Shown: positions 24,028-33,418, counted from the stretch's first letter. The stretch: DNA of 64,000 bases from Larkinella punicea (GCF_003334855.1 NZ_QOWE01000033.1:1-64000), one strand, 5' to 3'. Program-made: numbers and translations. Notes: a model not told the origin generated them from the sequence alone.

Positions 24028-26382
24028 ATGCCTCGAATTGTGTGTCTGTGGCTGGGTTTGTTGCTGTCTTTTTCCGGCTTTGGTCAATCGGATCAAGACT
24101 TCCTGATCATTCCCAAACCGGCCAAAATGGAAGTTCTTGACGGCCGGTTTATGTTCAGCAACGAAACCACCGTCCGGTTTCCCCCGGATAACGCCGAGCT
24201 GAAAACGCTGGCTGATCCGTTTATCCGGCAATTCCAGGCCGCTACCGGTTTTTCGCTGCGAACAGAAAATCGCCCCGGAGCGACGCCAACCGCCACTTTG
24301 CTGGCTTTTGTGCCGGTTTCTGACGCGAACCTGGGCGACGAAGGCTACCGGCTTGATGTTACCACCACTACTATAACGATTGAAGCGACCAAACCGGCTG
24401 GTTTTTTTTACGCCATCCAATCGCTGTATCAACTTCTGCCGCCCGAAATCTTCCGTTCAACACCCGCCGACTTGTCGGTTAACTGGTCGGTTCCGGCCTG
24501 CCGCATCGAAGACAAACCTCGCTATGGTTACCGGGGGCTGCACCTGGATGTCGCCCGGCATTTCTTCCCGGTTTCGTTCATCAAAAAATACATCGACCTG
24601 CTGGCACTGCATAAATTCAACACGTTTCACTGGCACCTGACCGACGATCAGGGTTGGCGGATCGAAATAAAAAAATACCCCAAATTGACTCAGGTTGGTA
24701 GTCGGCGCAAGGAAACCCTGATTGGCCACTATTATGAATCGGATCCACAACAGTTTGACGGGCAATCGTACGGCGGTTTCTATACGCAGGATGAAGTGCG
24801 TGAAGTGGTGCGGTATGCGAAATCCAAATATGTAACTATTATTCCTGAAATAGAAATGCCGGGTCATGCCCTGGCCATTTTAGCGGCTTATCCGGAGTTC
24901 GGTTGTTCGGGTGGCCCCTACGAAACCGCCACCAAATGGGGCATTTTTACGGATGTGCTGTGTCCCTACGACCGGACGTTTACTTTTCTGCAAGACGTCC
25001 TGACGGAAGTGATGACGCTGTTTCCCGGCCCCTATATCCACATCGGTGGTGACGAATGCCCGAAAATTTCCTGGAAAAAAAGCCCGTTTTGTCAGAACCT
25101 GATGAAGAAGCTCAAGCTGAAAAATGAGAACCAGTTGCAGAGTTATTTTATTTCAAGGATTGATAAATGGGTGAGTTCAAAAGGCTGGAAAACCATTGGC
25201 TGGGATGAGATTCTGGAAGGCAACAGTCCGGCCATTCGGGTGTCGCCGGGTGCAACCGTGATGAGCTGGCGCGGCATCGAGGGCGGTTTGAAAGCCGCCC
25301 GGCAGAATCACGATGTGATCATGACACCCGGCAACTTTCTGTATCTGGATCATTACCAGGCCGATCGGTCGCAGGAACCGCTGGCTTTTGGTCGGTTTAC
25401 GCCCCTCGAAAAAACGTATTCCTATGATCCGACGCCGGCTGATTTACCGGCCACGGCTCAAAAACATCTCATCGGCGCACAGGCCAACGTCTGGACGGAG
25501 TACCTCAAAACCGCCAATCAGGTCGAATATATGGTCTGGCCCCGGGCGGCTGCCGTGGCCGAAGTGGTGTGGACACCCCTCGACCAGAAAAACTGGCCGG
25601 ACTTCACCCGCCGACTTCCGGCTCTCTTCAAACGACTGGATGCGCTGGGGGTTTCGTATTCCCGCGCCTATTACGATGTAGTAGCCGAAACCCGTCCGCA
25701 GCCGGATGGAACGTTGCAGATTGCGATGACTACCCAGGAAGAAACTGCCGAGATCCGGTATTCGACCGATGGTTCGACGCCCACAGCCCAATCCGTCCGG
25801 TATGATCGCCCGTTCGACCTGACAAAACCCACTTCCGTAAAAGCCGTTACGGTGAAAAGCGGTGTGGTCATTGGCGACGTGCAGGTGTGGGATTTTGCGG
25901 TTTCCAAAGCAACCGGTAAATCGATCCAATTCGCCACGATTCCAACAAGGCCGAAAAACATAGACCCGGCATTATTGATTGACGGACGCTACGGAACCAC
26001 CATTGGCTATCTGGAGGAAATGCAAAACGTGGCCGGTGTGAAAACCGCCGACCTGACGGCCACCCTGGATCTGGCCGAACCGCAGTCGATTCAATTGGTG
26101 ACGATAGGATTGGTAAAAGCCACTGCCGGAGCGATTTTGCTGCCCAAACAGGTTGATGTGGCGGTTTCGGACGATGGTCGAACGTTCCGCACCGTAAAAA
26201 CCGTGTCGATGGACCCAAGGGAACGCGGCAAAAAGGCCATCATCCGCCAAACCCTCACTTTTGAACCGGTGACCTGTCGGTATGTTAGGATCAGCGCCCG
26301 GAATGTAGGAAAAGTACCAGCCGGCATGACCCAGGCGGGCAAAGATGCCTGGGTCATGGTGGATGAAATAACGGTGGAGTAA
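24028..26382 (+). CDS. beta-N-acetylhexosaminidase, GH20
   Basis: The start is ATG 24028, which gives a signal peptide (MPRIVCLWLGLLLSFSGFGQ); earlier starts overlap the divergent neighbour. The 784-residue product has an N-terminal GH20b domain (about 25-155), the catalytic barrel (about 160-520) and a C-terminal CHB_HEX_C-like plus F5/8-type-C-like region. The catalytic Asp-Glu pair is D342-E343 in HIGGDECPK. FHWHLTDDQGWR and WTEY are other expected active-site motifs. It removes terminal GlcNAc or GalNAc from glycans in the periplasm or at the surface. It could release sugars from chitin fragments or glycoproteins; no uptake gene is adjacent on its strand. Confidence 0.95.
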   Translation: MPRIVCLWLGLLLSFSGFGQSDQDFLIIPKPAKMEVLDGRFMFSNETTVRFPPDNAELKTLADPFIRQFQAATGFSLRTENRPGATPTATLLAFVPVSDANLGDEGYRLDVTTTTITIEATKPAGFFYAIQSLYQLLPPEIFRSTPADLSVNWSVPACRIEDKPRYGYRGLHLDVARHFFPVSFIKKYIDLLALHKFNTFHWHLTDDQGWRIEIKKYPKLTQVGSRRKETLIGHYYESDPQQFDGQSYGGFYTQDEVREVVRYAKSKYVTIIPEIEMPGHALAILAAYPEFGCSGGPYETATKWGIFTDVLCPYDRTFTFLQDVLTEVMTLFPGPYIHIGGDECPKISWKKSPFCQNLMKKLKLKNENQLQSYFISRIDKWVSSKGWKTIGWDEILEGNSPAIRVSPGATVMSWRGIEGGLKAARQNHDVIMTPGNFLYLDHYQADRSQEPLAFGRFTPLEKTYSYDPTPADLPATAQKHLIGAQANVWTEYLKTANQVEYMVWPRAAAVAEVVWTPLDQKNWPDFTRRLPALFKRLDALGVSYSRAYYDVVAETRPQPDGTLQIAMTTQEETAEIRYSTDGSTPTAQSVRYDRPFDLTKPTSVKAVTVKSGVVIGDVQVWDFAVSKATGKSIQFATIPTRPKNIDPALLIDGRYGTTIGYLEEMQNVAGVKTADLTATLDLAEPQSIQLVTIGLVKATAGAILLPKQVDVAVSDDGRTFRTVKTVSMDPRERGKKAIIRQTLTFEPVTCRYVRISARNVGKVPAGMTQAGKDAWVMVDEITVE

Positions 26383-26390
26383 GCCCGAAT

Positions 26391-27365
26391 TTAGTTGCTG
26401 GCGAGGGCTTCTTTCTCCTTGTCGGCAACGTCGTTTTTGATTTTAGGGACCGTTTTCAGGTACTCGTAAATGGCTCCCACTTCATAGTCGGTCATCTGGT
26501 GCGGAAACATTGGCGAGCGAATCAGGCTGCCATCCGGCCGCACACAGGCTTTGACGGCCTGGATGAACTGCGCTTTTGTGTATTTTTTGCCAATCCCGGT
26601 TTCTTCATCAAAGGTCAGGTTGGACGTGAAAATGGGTTTGCCATCGGGGGTTTTCATCTCGTTTCCACCGCCGTAATACCCCGCTGATAACTCAGGATTT
26701 AGGGGATTTTGTTTGGTGAAATCGGCCGAATGACAGGCATAGCAGGTTCCCAAACCGTCGGCTACGTAACGCCCGAATGCCACTTCGTCGGTGCTATCCG
26801 GAATCACAATGGGCTTTTCCGGGTAGGGGAGCGGTTTGATGACGGTATTGGCCAGCAGCTTGGTGAATAGCGAAAATTCGGATGGAAGAGCTTCTTTGCC
26901 GGAGGCTTGTACCGGAGCGGCATCCGAGCGCAGCCAGACCACGACCGATTGCAGGTCTTCGTCGGACATGGTCGCAAATTTCGGCATGATCCCGGCGAAG
27001 GTGCCGTTTTTACGAACACCGGTTCGCAAAAAATGGAGCAGTTCTCCATCGGTCCAGTTGCCGATTCCGACGATTTTATCCTGCGTAATGTTCATGGAGT
27101 AAACCGTTCCAAACAGGCTGGGAAGGTCGTTCATGTGTCGGCCTGTGAGTCGGTTATCAGCATCGGCATGGCAGGCAATACAATGCATCTGGGCAATCTT
27201 GGCGCCCCGTTCCAGCCGGGCTGGGGTAGCTTCGATGGTCATTTCCTGAACAACGGGTGGGTCGTAGGTGGGAATGCCACGGACGGCAACGAAACTGACG
27301 AAGCCCAGCAAGCCAACGACGACAAAGCCGACTATAATCAATACGATGCGCAGTACTTTTTTCAT
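26391..27365 (-). CDS. membrane-anchored di-heme cytochrome c
   Basis: The 324-residue product has one N-terminal membrane anchor (residues 5-28) and two heme-binding CXXCH motifs: CIACH (62-66) and CYACH (208-212). Each sits in a cytochrome-c-like domain followed by a Met-containing segment (GIMPKF, PMFPHQM) that can give the axial ligand. It carries electrons in the periplasm, probably for a membrane dehydrogenase. It is convergent with the GH20 gene, whose stop is 8 bases away, and is probably monocistronic. Confidence 0.9.
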   Translation of the reverse strand: MKKVLRIVLIIVGFVVVGLLGFVSFVAVRGIPTYDPPVVQEMTIEATPARLERGAKIAQMHCIACHADADNRLTGRHMNDLPSLFGTVYSMNITQDKIVGIGNWTDGELLHFLRTGVRKNGTFAGIMPKFATMSDEDLQSVVVWLRSDAAPVQASGKEALPSEFSLFTKLLANTVIKPLPYPEKPIVIPDSTDEVAFGRYVADGLGTCYACHSADFTKQNPLNPELSAGYYGGGNEMKTPDGKPIFTSNLTFDEETGIGKKYTKAQFIQAVKACVRPDGSLIRSPMFPHQMTDYEVGAIYEYLKTVPKIKNDVADKEKEALASN

Positions 27366-27638
27366 ACAAGAGGAAAATTAAAGAGAAGTATTCGTGTTTA
27401 CAGACACAAATTAAGCATGTACGGGTGGGTTTGACCGTGTCGGAATACGTCAAAAAAGCAACATTTGCCGACAGGAACCGACCGTTGGCTCGAAAGGTAA
27501 AAACCGCATTAGAAAGCGATAATGCACGCTGACAGGTCGTTTTGAGGACTCAAAACCTGTTTTTTAGACCGGTTTTGCCAAATCGCAGTTTTTTTCTTTA
27601 TCTTCCGATTCCAACCTTTTCACGCTCAAAGCCCCTGT

Positions 27639-29102
27639 ATGTCTGATTACGCAAACCCGTTAACCGAAGAGAAAACCGAATTAAAACGCTCGCTGGGGTT
27701 CGTCGATGCCACCCTGCTCGTATCGGGGTCGATGATTGGTTCCGGTATTTTTATCGTCAGTGCCGATATGTCCCGCAACGTCGGATCGGCGGGGTGGTTG
27801 CTGTTACTCTGGGTGTTGACGGGTGTCATTACCGTGACGGCGGCTTTGAGTTACGGCGAACTGGCCGGTATGATGCCCAAAGCGGGGGGGCAATTCGTGT
27901 ATATTCAGCGGGCGTATGGCTCACTGCTCGGTTTTGTGTATGGTTGGACGGTTTTTGCCGTAATCCAAACGGGGACCATAGCCGCCGTTGCGGTGGCCTT
28001 TACCAAGTTTACGGCGGTTTTTATTCCGGCCTTAAATCCCGAAAATATCCTGTTCAGCATCGGGAGCTTTCCCATCAAGGCGTCGGCACTCTTTGCCATT
28101 GGCAGCGTGGTGCTGCTAACCTGGATCAACAGCCAGGGCATTCAAAGCGGAAAGTTGATTCAGAACGTCTTCACATCGGCCAAACTGCTGGCTCTTTTGG
28201 GCTTGATTGTAGTGGGCATCGGCGTTGGCTCGAAAACCGGAACGCTCTCGGCAAACTTCCAGAATGCCTGGGCAGCTACTCAAACGACGGCCGACGGCTC
28301 CGTGGTGTCGCTTGGCGGCATGGCGTTGCTGCTGGCGTTGGGCGTGTCGATGATTGGTTCGCTTTTTTCGGCCGACTCGTGGAATAACGTGACGTTCATT
28401 GCCGGTGAAATCCGGAATCCGCGCCGAAACATTCCGCTGAGTTTGTTCGTGGGAACGCTGATGGTAACCACCATTTACGTGCTGGCCAATATTGCCTATC
28501 TCTCGCTGCTGCCCTTGCAGGGATCGCCCAATGCCGCCGATGTGGTAGGCCGCGGCATTCAGTTTGCTTCCTACGACCGTGTGGCCACGGCTTCGGTTTC
28601 GCTCATTTTCGGAGATGTGGCCGTGGCCATCATGGCGGTTTTGATCATGGTGTCGACCTTTGGCTGCAACAACGGCCTGATTCTGTCGGGTGCGCGGCTC
28701 TATTACGCCATGGCGAAAGAAGGGCTCTTTCTGAAAACCGCTTCCCAACTCAACAAGAATTCCGTCCCCGGTATTGCGCTTTGGTTACAGTGTGGCTGGG
28801 CATCAATCCTTTGTCTGTCAGGGACATATGGCGATTTGCTGGATTACTGTACGTTCACCTCGCTGGTGTTCTACATCATTACCATCGGCGGCCTTTTTCT
28901 GCTCCGTCGCAAAGAACCCAATGCCGAGCGACCCTACAAAGCCTTTGGCTATCCGCTGGTTCCGGCGCTCTACATCGTGGCCGGGGTGACCATCTGCCTG
29001 ATTCTGCTGAAAGAGAAAACATTCAATACGGGCATGGGGCTGTTGATTGCCGGTCTGGGCGTCCCGATTTATTTCATGACATCGCGTGGACGGAAGAATT
29101 AA
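27639..29102 (+). CDS. APC-family amino acid permease
   Basis: The 487-residue product has 12 predicted membrane helices and the APC signature GSMIGSGIFIVSADM in the first helix, with AALSYGELAGMMPKAGG in the next segments, which forms the substrate path. It moves amino acids or polyamines across the cytoplasmic membrane with a proton or by exchange. The best match by sequence pattern is the LAT-like or YfnA-like group, so a broad amino acid substrate is likely. It stands alone: a 270-base gap precedes it and a 610-base repeat region follows. Confidence 0.88.
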   Translation: MSDYANPLTEEKTELKRSLGFVDATLLVSGSMIGSGIFIVSADMSRNVGSAGWLLLLWVLTGVITVTAALSYGELAGMMPKAGGQFVYIQRAYGSLLGFVYGWTVFAVIQTGTIAAVAVAFTKFTAVFIPALNPENILFSIGSFPIKASALFAIGSVVLLTWINSQGIQSGKLIQNVFTSAKLLALLGLIVVGIGVGSKTGTLSANFQNAWAATQTTADGSVVSLGGMALLLALGVSMIGSLFSADSWNNVTFIAGEIRNPRRNIPLSLFVGTLMVTTIYVLANIAYLSLLPLQGSPNAADVVGRGIQFASYDRVATASVSLIFGDVAVAIMAVLIMVSTFGCNNGLILSGARLYYAMAKEGLFLKTASQLNKNSVPGIALWLQCGWASILCLSGTYGDLLDYCTFTSLVFYIITIGGLFLLRRKEPNAERPYKAFGYPLVPALYIVAGVTICLILLKEKTFNTGMGLLIAGLGVPIYFMTSRGRKN

Positions 29103-29104
29103 GA

Positions 29105-29165
29105 CTGTCCCTAAAGGAGACTTTCGACTCTGGATATTTCTGAGTCCAAGTCCCCTTTAGGGCAG
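29105..29165. repeat. degenerate CCCCTAAAGGGGACTT palindrome
   Basis: The left arm is CCCTAAAGGAGACTT and the right arm AAGTCCCCTTTAGGG. The centre (GACTCTGGAT...GAGTCC) relates, in the opposite orientation, to the centre of the copies at 9851 and 57574. It is three bases after the permease stop. Confidence 0.75.
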
Positions 29166-29566
29166 GGCTGTTACGTTCTGATTAGAGCCGTACTTTTTTA
29201 GCAAAAATGCCAAATTTTATTGGCTCATCGTTTTACCATATGGACACGAACCTGGGAAATACTGGCCGCGTAGCGGACTGATGTTTGTAGTAGTAGAACG
29301 AGCCCTCGCGTCCTCCGTCGTGCCGTTAGGTACGAAACAGGCACTGGAGATCTCGTACCTAACGGCACGACGGAGGACGCGGGGGGGGGCTACTACAAAC
29401 ATCTCGTGCCGATGGCACGTAATCAATTCCTAAGCGCGGGGCATACATTTCTATTACCTGATAGCGTGGTTTAAACGAGTGTGGGGTAGATCAAGCATTG
29501 ACGAAGTTCTCCATGGCTAAACCAAAGCTAATTTGGTGTAAAAAAAGAACGTAACAGCCCTGCCCT
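29159..29566. repeat. outer 20-bp inverted repeat around a REP-like hairpin
   Basis: AGGGCAGGGCTGTTACGTTC (29159-29178) and its exact reverse complement (29547-29566) flank about 370 bases. Inside is the hairpin at 29280-29403. The second arm runs into TTAGGGGATTTAGGGG, so each end carries a piece of the CCCCTAAAGGGG family. Confidence 0.9.
29280..29403. repeat. REP-like hairpin with GTGCCGTTAGGTAC core
   Basis: Arms of about 50 bases (29280-29334 and 29353-29403) pair with one small bulge. They contain GTGCCGTTAGGTAC-type sequence, CGTCCTCCGTCG and GATGTTTGTAGTAG. The same GTGCCGTTAGGTAC core recurs many times at 48860-49340. Confidence 0.85.
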
Positions 29567-29712
29567 TTAGGGGATTTAGGGGCGAGAATGCTTTACAATT
29601 CCTTCACTGGTTTTCGCAATACACCCATCAGAAAAAGCATTTCGGTCAGGATTCTTTTTAGAAATTGGCCGAAATGCCATTACTTGCTGTTGTTTCCTGA
29701 AAAATTATTCTG

Positions 29713-30495
29713 ATGAAGGTATTGATTGTTGAAGACGAGGACCTGGCGGTGCGCAAGTTGCGAAAACTGGTGCAGGAAGTGGATCCGACGCTCGATGTGG
29801 CGGGTATAACGGCCAGCATTGAAGATACCGTTGGCTGGCTCAAAAACAACCCGGCGCCCGACCTGATTTTCATGGATATTGAACTGGCCGACGGGCAGAG
29901 TTTCGAGATATTTGAGCAGGTGGAGGTGAACAGCACAGTTATTTTTACGACTTCCTACGACGAATACGCACTCCAGGCTTTCAAAGTCAACAGCATCGAC
30001 TATCTGCTGAAACCGATTCAAAAGGATGATTTGCAGCGCAGTCTGAAAAAATTTCGGGATTTGAAAGTTCGCAGGGCCGAAGCGAATGCCCAATCTGCCC
30101 CGGCTTTTAATTTGGATAAACTTCTGCGCGAACTACAGTTGCAACAACCCAAAGAATACCGTCGACGGTTTCTGGTGCGGCTGGGGCAGCGGCTGCTTTC
30201 GATTGAGGTGCAGGACATCGCTTTTTTCTTTACCGACGAACGGTTCAGCTTTTTCAAAACCTGGAATAATCAGAAATACTTGATCGACTACACCCTCGAC
30301 GAACTCGAGGATGCGCTGGATCCGGGTATGTTTTTCCGCATCAACCGGGGCGTCATCGTTACCCACAGCAGCGTTGAACAGATTCAGCCGTACTTCGGAA
30401 ACCGCCTGTCTCTTACGCTAAAACCGGTATTCGAAAAAGAAGCCATCGTCAGCCGCGAGAAGGTAAGTGATTTTAAGGTCTGGATGGGCAAATAA
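29713..30495 (+). CDS. LytTR-family response regulator (orphan)
   Basis: The 260-residue product has a receiver domain (about 1-118) with the acidic pocket E7-D8 and phosphoacceptor D55 in LIFMDIELADG, then a LytTR DNA-binding domain (about 155-258). Conserved T/Y-S-Y and K (VFTTSYDEYALQAF, YLLKPI) complete the receiver. It binds DNA as a transcription regulator. No histidine kinase gene is adjacent, so its partner is elsewhere. The next gene, an M23 peptidase lipoprotein, starts 30 bases later and may be co-transcribed, which would link it to cell-wall metabolism. Confidence 0.93.
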   Translation: MKVLIVEDEDLAVRKLRKLVQEVDPTLDVAGITASIEDTVGWLKNNPAPDLIFMDIELADGQSFEIFEQVEVNSTVIFTTSYDEYALQAFKVNSIDYLLKPIQKDDLQRSLKKFRDLKVRRAEANAQSAPAFNLDKLLRELQLQQPKEYRRRFLVRLGQRLLSIEVQDIAFFFTDERFSFFKTWNNQKYLIDYTLDELEDALDPGMFFRINRGVIVTHSSVEQIQPYFGNRLSLTLKPVFEKEAIVSREKVSDFKVWMGK

Positions 30496-30546
30496 ACAAA
30501 CCTTGCAGTCGGGGTAGTCGTTTATATGCTAAACGACTGCTCACCA

Positions 30547-31884
30547 ATGAACGATACTTTCATCAACCGACTTCTCTTTTTTGCCGTACTGAGTTTGCTG
30601 GGAGCCTGCACGAGTGTCGGGCCGGGCAAATTGTTTCGGTCGGCTTCTCCGCATGATCAATACGCCCAGTCGCTGCGCGATGCCCGGCTGGAACGCACGG
30701 CTTTAGGCACCGACTGGCTGACGACGGCCGACCGGGCTTTGAAAGATTCGGTGCTTATCACGGTGCCGTACCGCGAAAGCGGTTATTTCTCGTCCTCCCG
30801 TCCTTTTGCGCTTGGTTACCGCCTGAATGGCCAGCGGGGCGACAAATTCATCATCAAAGTCGATGTGCAGGGGCAGGAGCCGGTGCAAGTCTTCATCGAC
30901 GTTTTTGAACTGAACGAAACCAACCGGGACCCCGACCGGCTATCTTCCGCCAAGGCCGATACCAATCTGCTGGAACTCGAAATCCGCCGAACGCGCACCC
31001 ACCTTGTCCGAATTCAACCCGAATTATTGCGCAGTGGTCGTTATACGCTGTCGATCACCCGCGAACCGATTCTGAGTTTTCCGGTTGTCGGTCGCGATAG
31101 TCGCCAGATCAGCAGCTACTTCGGTGTTCCGCGCGACGCCGGTCGTCGGCGGCACGAAGGCATTGACATTTTTGCCCCCCGTGGCACTCCCGCCATTGCC
31201 GCATCCGACGGGTACATTTCGGGCGTAGGGACGAATAATCTGGGGGGCAATGTGGTCTACGTGTCGGACTCCCGGCGGAACCAGACGCTGTATTACGCGC
31301 ACCTGGATTCGCAGGCCGTTCAGCAGGGGCAGAAGGTTTCGGTGGGCGACACCGTGGGCTTTGTGGGCAATACCGGCAATGCCCGAACGACTGGTCCGCA
31401 CCTGCATTTTGGCATTTACAGTTCCAATACGGGTGCCGTCAATCCGCTGCCGTTCGTCCGGCGAGGCACCGGCCCGGCGCGTCAGGCACTCCTTGCCGCC
31501 GAAACCCTGGGCGACTCCGTTCGCATTTCGTCCACACGGGCCGTGGTTCGTCAGTCGCCCAACGGCGACGCGCCCGTTCTGCGCACCTTGCCGCGTTCTT
31601 CCGCGTTTACCATCGTCGGTGGAACGGCAACCTGGTTGCGGGTGGATCTGCCGGATGGCGTAACGGGCTATGTTGCCAGCAGCGTTGTTGAACCGGCCCG
31701 CCGGGTGTTACGCCGGGCGTCTCTGCCGGTAGGGACCGATTTGCTGGAAGCTGCCAGTCCGCAAGCCGCCGTGATCGAAACATTGCCCTCCGGATCGGCT
31801 GTCGATGTTTTGGGCGTCTTTGGTTCCTTTCAACTGGTGCGACACACCACCGGCCTAACGGGCTGGCTGTCACAAGCACCCTAA
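30547..31884 (+). CDS. M23-family peptidase lipoprotein with SH3-like repeats
   Basis: ATG 30547 gives a lipoprotein signal (LSLLGAC, Cys21); ATG 30526 seven codons upstream is possible. The 445-residue protein has a beta-rich N-terminal part, then a LytM/M23 domain (about 180-310) with zinc ligands H203 and D207 (HEGIDIFAPRG) and H285/H287 (GPHLHFGIY), then two SH3b-like segments to the end. It cuts peptidoglycan cross-links or peptides from the outer face of the periplasm, or acts as a scaffold if inactive; all four ligand positions are present. It follows a LytTR regulator by about 50 bases. Confidence 0.9.
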   Translation: MNDTFINRLLFFAVLSLLGACTSVGPGKLFRSASPHDQYAQSLRDARLERTALGTDWLTTADRALKDSVLITVPYRESGYFSSSRPFALGYRLNGQRGDKFIIKVDVQGQEPVQVFIDVFELNETNRDPDRLSSAKADTNLLELEIRRTRTHLVRIQPELLRSGRYTLSITREPILSFPVVGRDSRQISSYFGVPRDAGRRRHEGIDIFAPRGTPAIAASDGYISGVGTNNLGGNVVYVSDSRRNQTLYYAHLDSQAVQQGQKVSVGDTVGFVGNTGNARTTGPHLHFGIYSSNTGAVNPLPFVRRGTGPARQALLAAETLGDSVRISSTRAVVRQSPNGDAPVLRTLPRSSAFTIVGGTATWLRVDLPDGVTGYVASSVVEPARRVLRRASLPVGTDLLEAASPQAAVIETLPSGSAVDVLGVFGSFQLVRHTTGLTGWLSQAP

Positions 31885-31887
31885 AAG

Positions 31888-31924
31888 CAAAAACCGCTCA
31901 CTTCGTTGGAAGCAAGCGGTTTTG
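31888..31924 (+). terminator. hairpin after the M23 gene
   Basis: AAAACCGCT (31890-31898) and AGCGGTTTT (31915-31923) form a stem with a 16-nt loop, starting a few bases after the stop codon. A T-run within the second arm is weak support for a terminator. Confidence 0.55.
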
Positions 31925-31929
31925 ATAAC

Positions 31930-31980
31930 TTACACCTGCAAGGTCTTTAAAACCTTACAGGTGTAAAAGGCCTTACAGGT
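31930..31980. repeat. ACCTGCAAGGT palindrome
   Basis: TTACACCTGCAAGGT and ACCTTACAGGTGTAA (31930-31966) pair with one mismatch. A third CCTTACAGGT arm follows at 31971-31980. It belongs to the family seen inside ileS at 11722 and at 48786. Confidence 0.8.
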
Positions 31981-31990
31981 ATCGGGTTGA

Positions 31991-32566
31991 TTATTTCTCT
32001 TTTATAGAACCATAATCAGAACCGGCACTTTCGGGAAGCTGTTTCATGATGCTTTGAACCGTTGTCCGGTAAGCCACATCACGATTGCTTTCCTTTTTGC
32101 TCTGGTTTAACTGACCCGAAGCCCAGCCCTGCCAGATGATATCATTCGTGCGGGTGTCATATACGTTGACAACGACCCGGTTTTCTTCGTATTGGCGGGT
32201 ATAGACATTGTTGAAACCCGGGTTATACCACATCCAGTAAGGCGACCAGTTGTTGTTGGACTGCACTTGCTGACGGTCTTTCGAATCGGAGAAGAATCGG
32301 ATCACGAGGTCGGCTTCTCCACCCACGACCGGTTTGTAGCCTTTGGCCCGCATCGTTTTTTCGATCTCGTCGGCAATCCGGCGTTGGTTCAGGTTACTGC
32401 CCGCAATCGGGTCAGCATTACGGCGTTGGTCAGCTTCAACCCGGAAGGTGCTGAACTGGCGAACATTGACTTTAGGGTCATAGTCAAATTTGACATTCAC
32501 TGATGGCGAACAACTTGCCAACAGACCCAACATGAACAGACTGGCAATTATGCTCCTGGTATTCAT
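31991..32566 (-). CDS. DUF4136 lipoprotein
   Basis: ATG 32566 gives MNTRSIIASLFMLGLLASC, a lipoprotein signal with Cys19. The 191-residue product has the DUF4136 layout: FDYDPKVNVRQFSTFRVEAD near the start, an ADLVIRFFSDSKDRQQ segment and GTLVVNVYDTRTNDIIWQG-type end (here VVVNVYDTRTNDIIWQGWASG). Members are envelope lipoproteins of unknown activity. A TAAATTTG box lies 40 bases upstream. The gene is convergent with the M23 gene. Confidence 0.85.
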   Translation of the reverse strand: MNTRSIIASLFMLGLLASCSPSVNVKFDYDPKVNVRQFSTFRVEADQRRNADPIAGSNLNQRRIADEIEKTMRAKGYKPVVGGEADLVIRFFSDSKDRQQVQSNNNWSPYWMWYNPGFNNVYTRQYEENRVVVNVYDTRTNDIIWQGWASGQLNQSKKESNRDVAYRTTVQSIMKQLPESAGSDYGSIKEK

Positions 32567-32605
32567 CGGTTGATTTGCGTTATTAGGGTTAATGTAATCG
32601 ACTTT

Positions 32606-32613
32606 CAAATTTA
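32606..32613 (-). promoter_or_regulatory. -7 promoter box of the DUF4136 gene
   Basis: On the minus strand TAAATTTG matches TAnnTTTG and lies about 40 bases before ATG 32566. This supports that start over TTG 32608, which overlaps the box. Confidence 0.5.
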
Positions 32614-32794
32614 AGTGAACTACTTGTTAACGCTTACTGATTTCTCATTAGTATTTAGTCCCTTAAATAACTAAATTTTACGAAAGTTAGTTCGCTGAAT
32701 CGACCTTGCTTTCTAAGGATATATGTTTGATGATTAATTTTTCAATAGCTTGATAATTAATGAAATACCGATTGATCTCGTGTGTTTGATGCAT

Positions 32795-32828
32795 GAAAAA
32801 ACCATCCGCCCTGTCGGAGCGGATGGTT
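32795..32828 (-). terminator. terminator of the YceI gene
   Basis: AACCATCCGC (32800-32809) and GCGGATGGTT (32819-32828) form a 10-bp stem. On the minus strand a run of U follows (complement of the A-run at 32796-32800). It lies about 20 bases after the YceI stop. Confidence 0.7.
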
Positions 32829-32848
32829 AAAAATAGTTAAAAGAAGTC

Positions 32849-33394
32849 TTACTGATGCGACACCTGAACGTCGAGGAGCAGCTTCACATCGTCGCTAACG
32901 ACCACGCCACCGGCTTCGGTAACGGCATCCCACGATAAACCGTATTCTTTCCGCTTAATGGTACCGGTAATTTCGAAACCGGCTTTGGTATTTCCGTAGA
33001 AATCACCCATTTGTCCGCCATGTTCTGCTTTCAGCGTAATGGATTTTGTGGTTCCCCGGATGGTCAGGTCGCCCGTGATGTCGTACGTATCGTCGCCGGT
33101 TTTTTTGACGGCAGTCGATACAAAGGTCAGTTGCGGATGGTTTTCGGCATCGAAGAAGTCGGCCGATTTCAAGTGACCGTCGCGTTGGTCGTTGCCTGTG
33201 GTGATGCTATCGATATCGGCCGAGAAAGAAACCGATGCGTTTTCAAAATCGTCTCCAACCGTTTCAACTTTTCCATCGAAGGAGTTGAATTTACCGGTTA
33301 CGTTCGAGACCATCAGGTGACGTACTTTAAACTGGATGACGGAGTGAGATGGATCAATGGTCCATACGATGGTTTCGGGAGCAGCAGTTGCCAT
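32849..33394 (-). CDS. YceI-family protein
   Basis: The 181-residue product starts with a short leader-free sequence (MATAAPETIVWTIDPSHSVIQFKVRHLMVSNVTGKF), the normal opening of cytoplasmic YceI proteins. The rest has the lipocalin-like beta-barrel signatures, including GDLTIRGTTKSITLK and EYGLSWDAV. These proteins bind long polyisoprenoids or other amphiphilic molecules. It stands alone with its own terminator. A tandem 15-base repeat lies just upstream. Confidence 0.92.
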   Translation of the reverse strand: MATAAPETIVWTIDPSHSVIQFKVRHLMVSNVTGKFNSFDGKVETVGDDFENASVSFSADIDSITTGNDQRDGHLKSADFFDAENHPQLTFVSTAVKKTGDDTYDITGDLTIRGTTKSITLKAEHGGQMGDFYGNTKAGFEITGTIKRKEYGLSWDAVTEAGGVVVSDDVKLLLDVQVSHQ

Positions 33395-33418
33395 GATTGT
33401 CTTTTTATTTTTGGTTAA

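Larger units (their letters stand above)
29103..29712. other. gene-free region filled by nested palindromes
   Basis: No gene is supported here. The stretch holds a degenerate CCCCTAAAGGGGACTT element, a REP-like hairpin and outer 20-bp inverted repeats, each listed separately. An open frame at 29217-29426 only reads through the hairpin. The last 110 bases before 29713 hold the leader of the LytTR gene. Confidence 0.8.

Noticed and set aside
29217-29426. Open frame inside the REP-like hairpin.
   Set aside because: It reads only the palindrome and flanks; the composition is not protein-like.
29103-29586. Insertion sequence.
   Set aside because: There is no transposase frame between the inverted repeats, and no target-site duplication could be confirmed.
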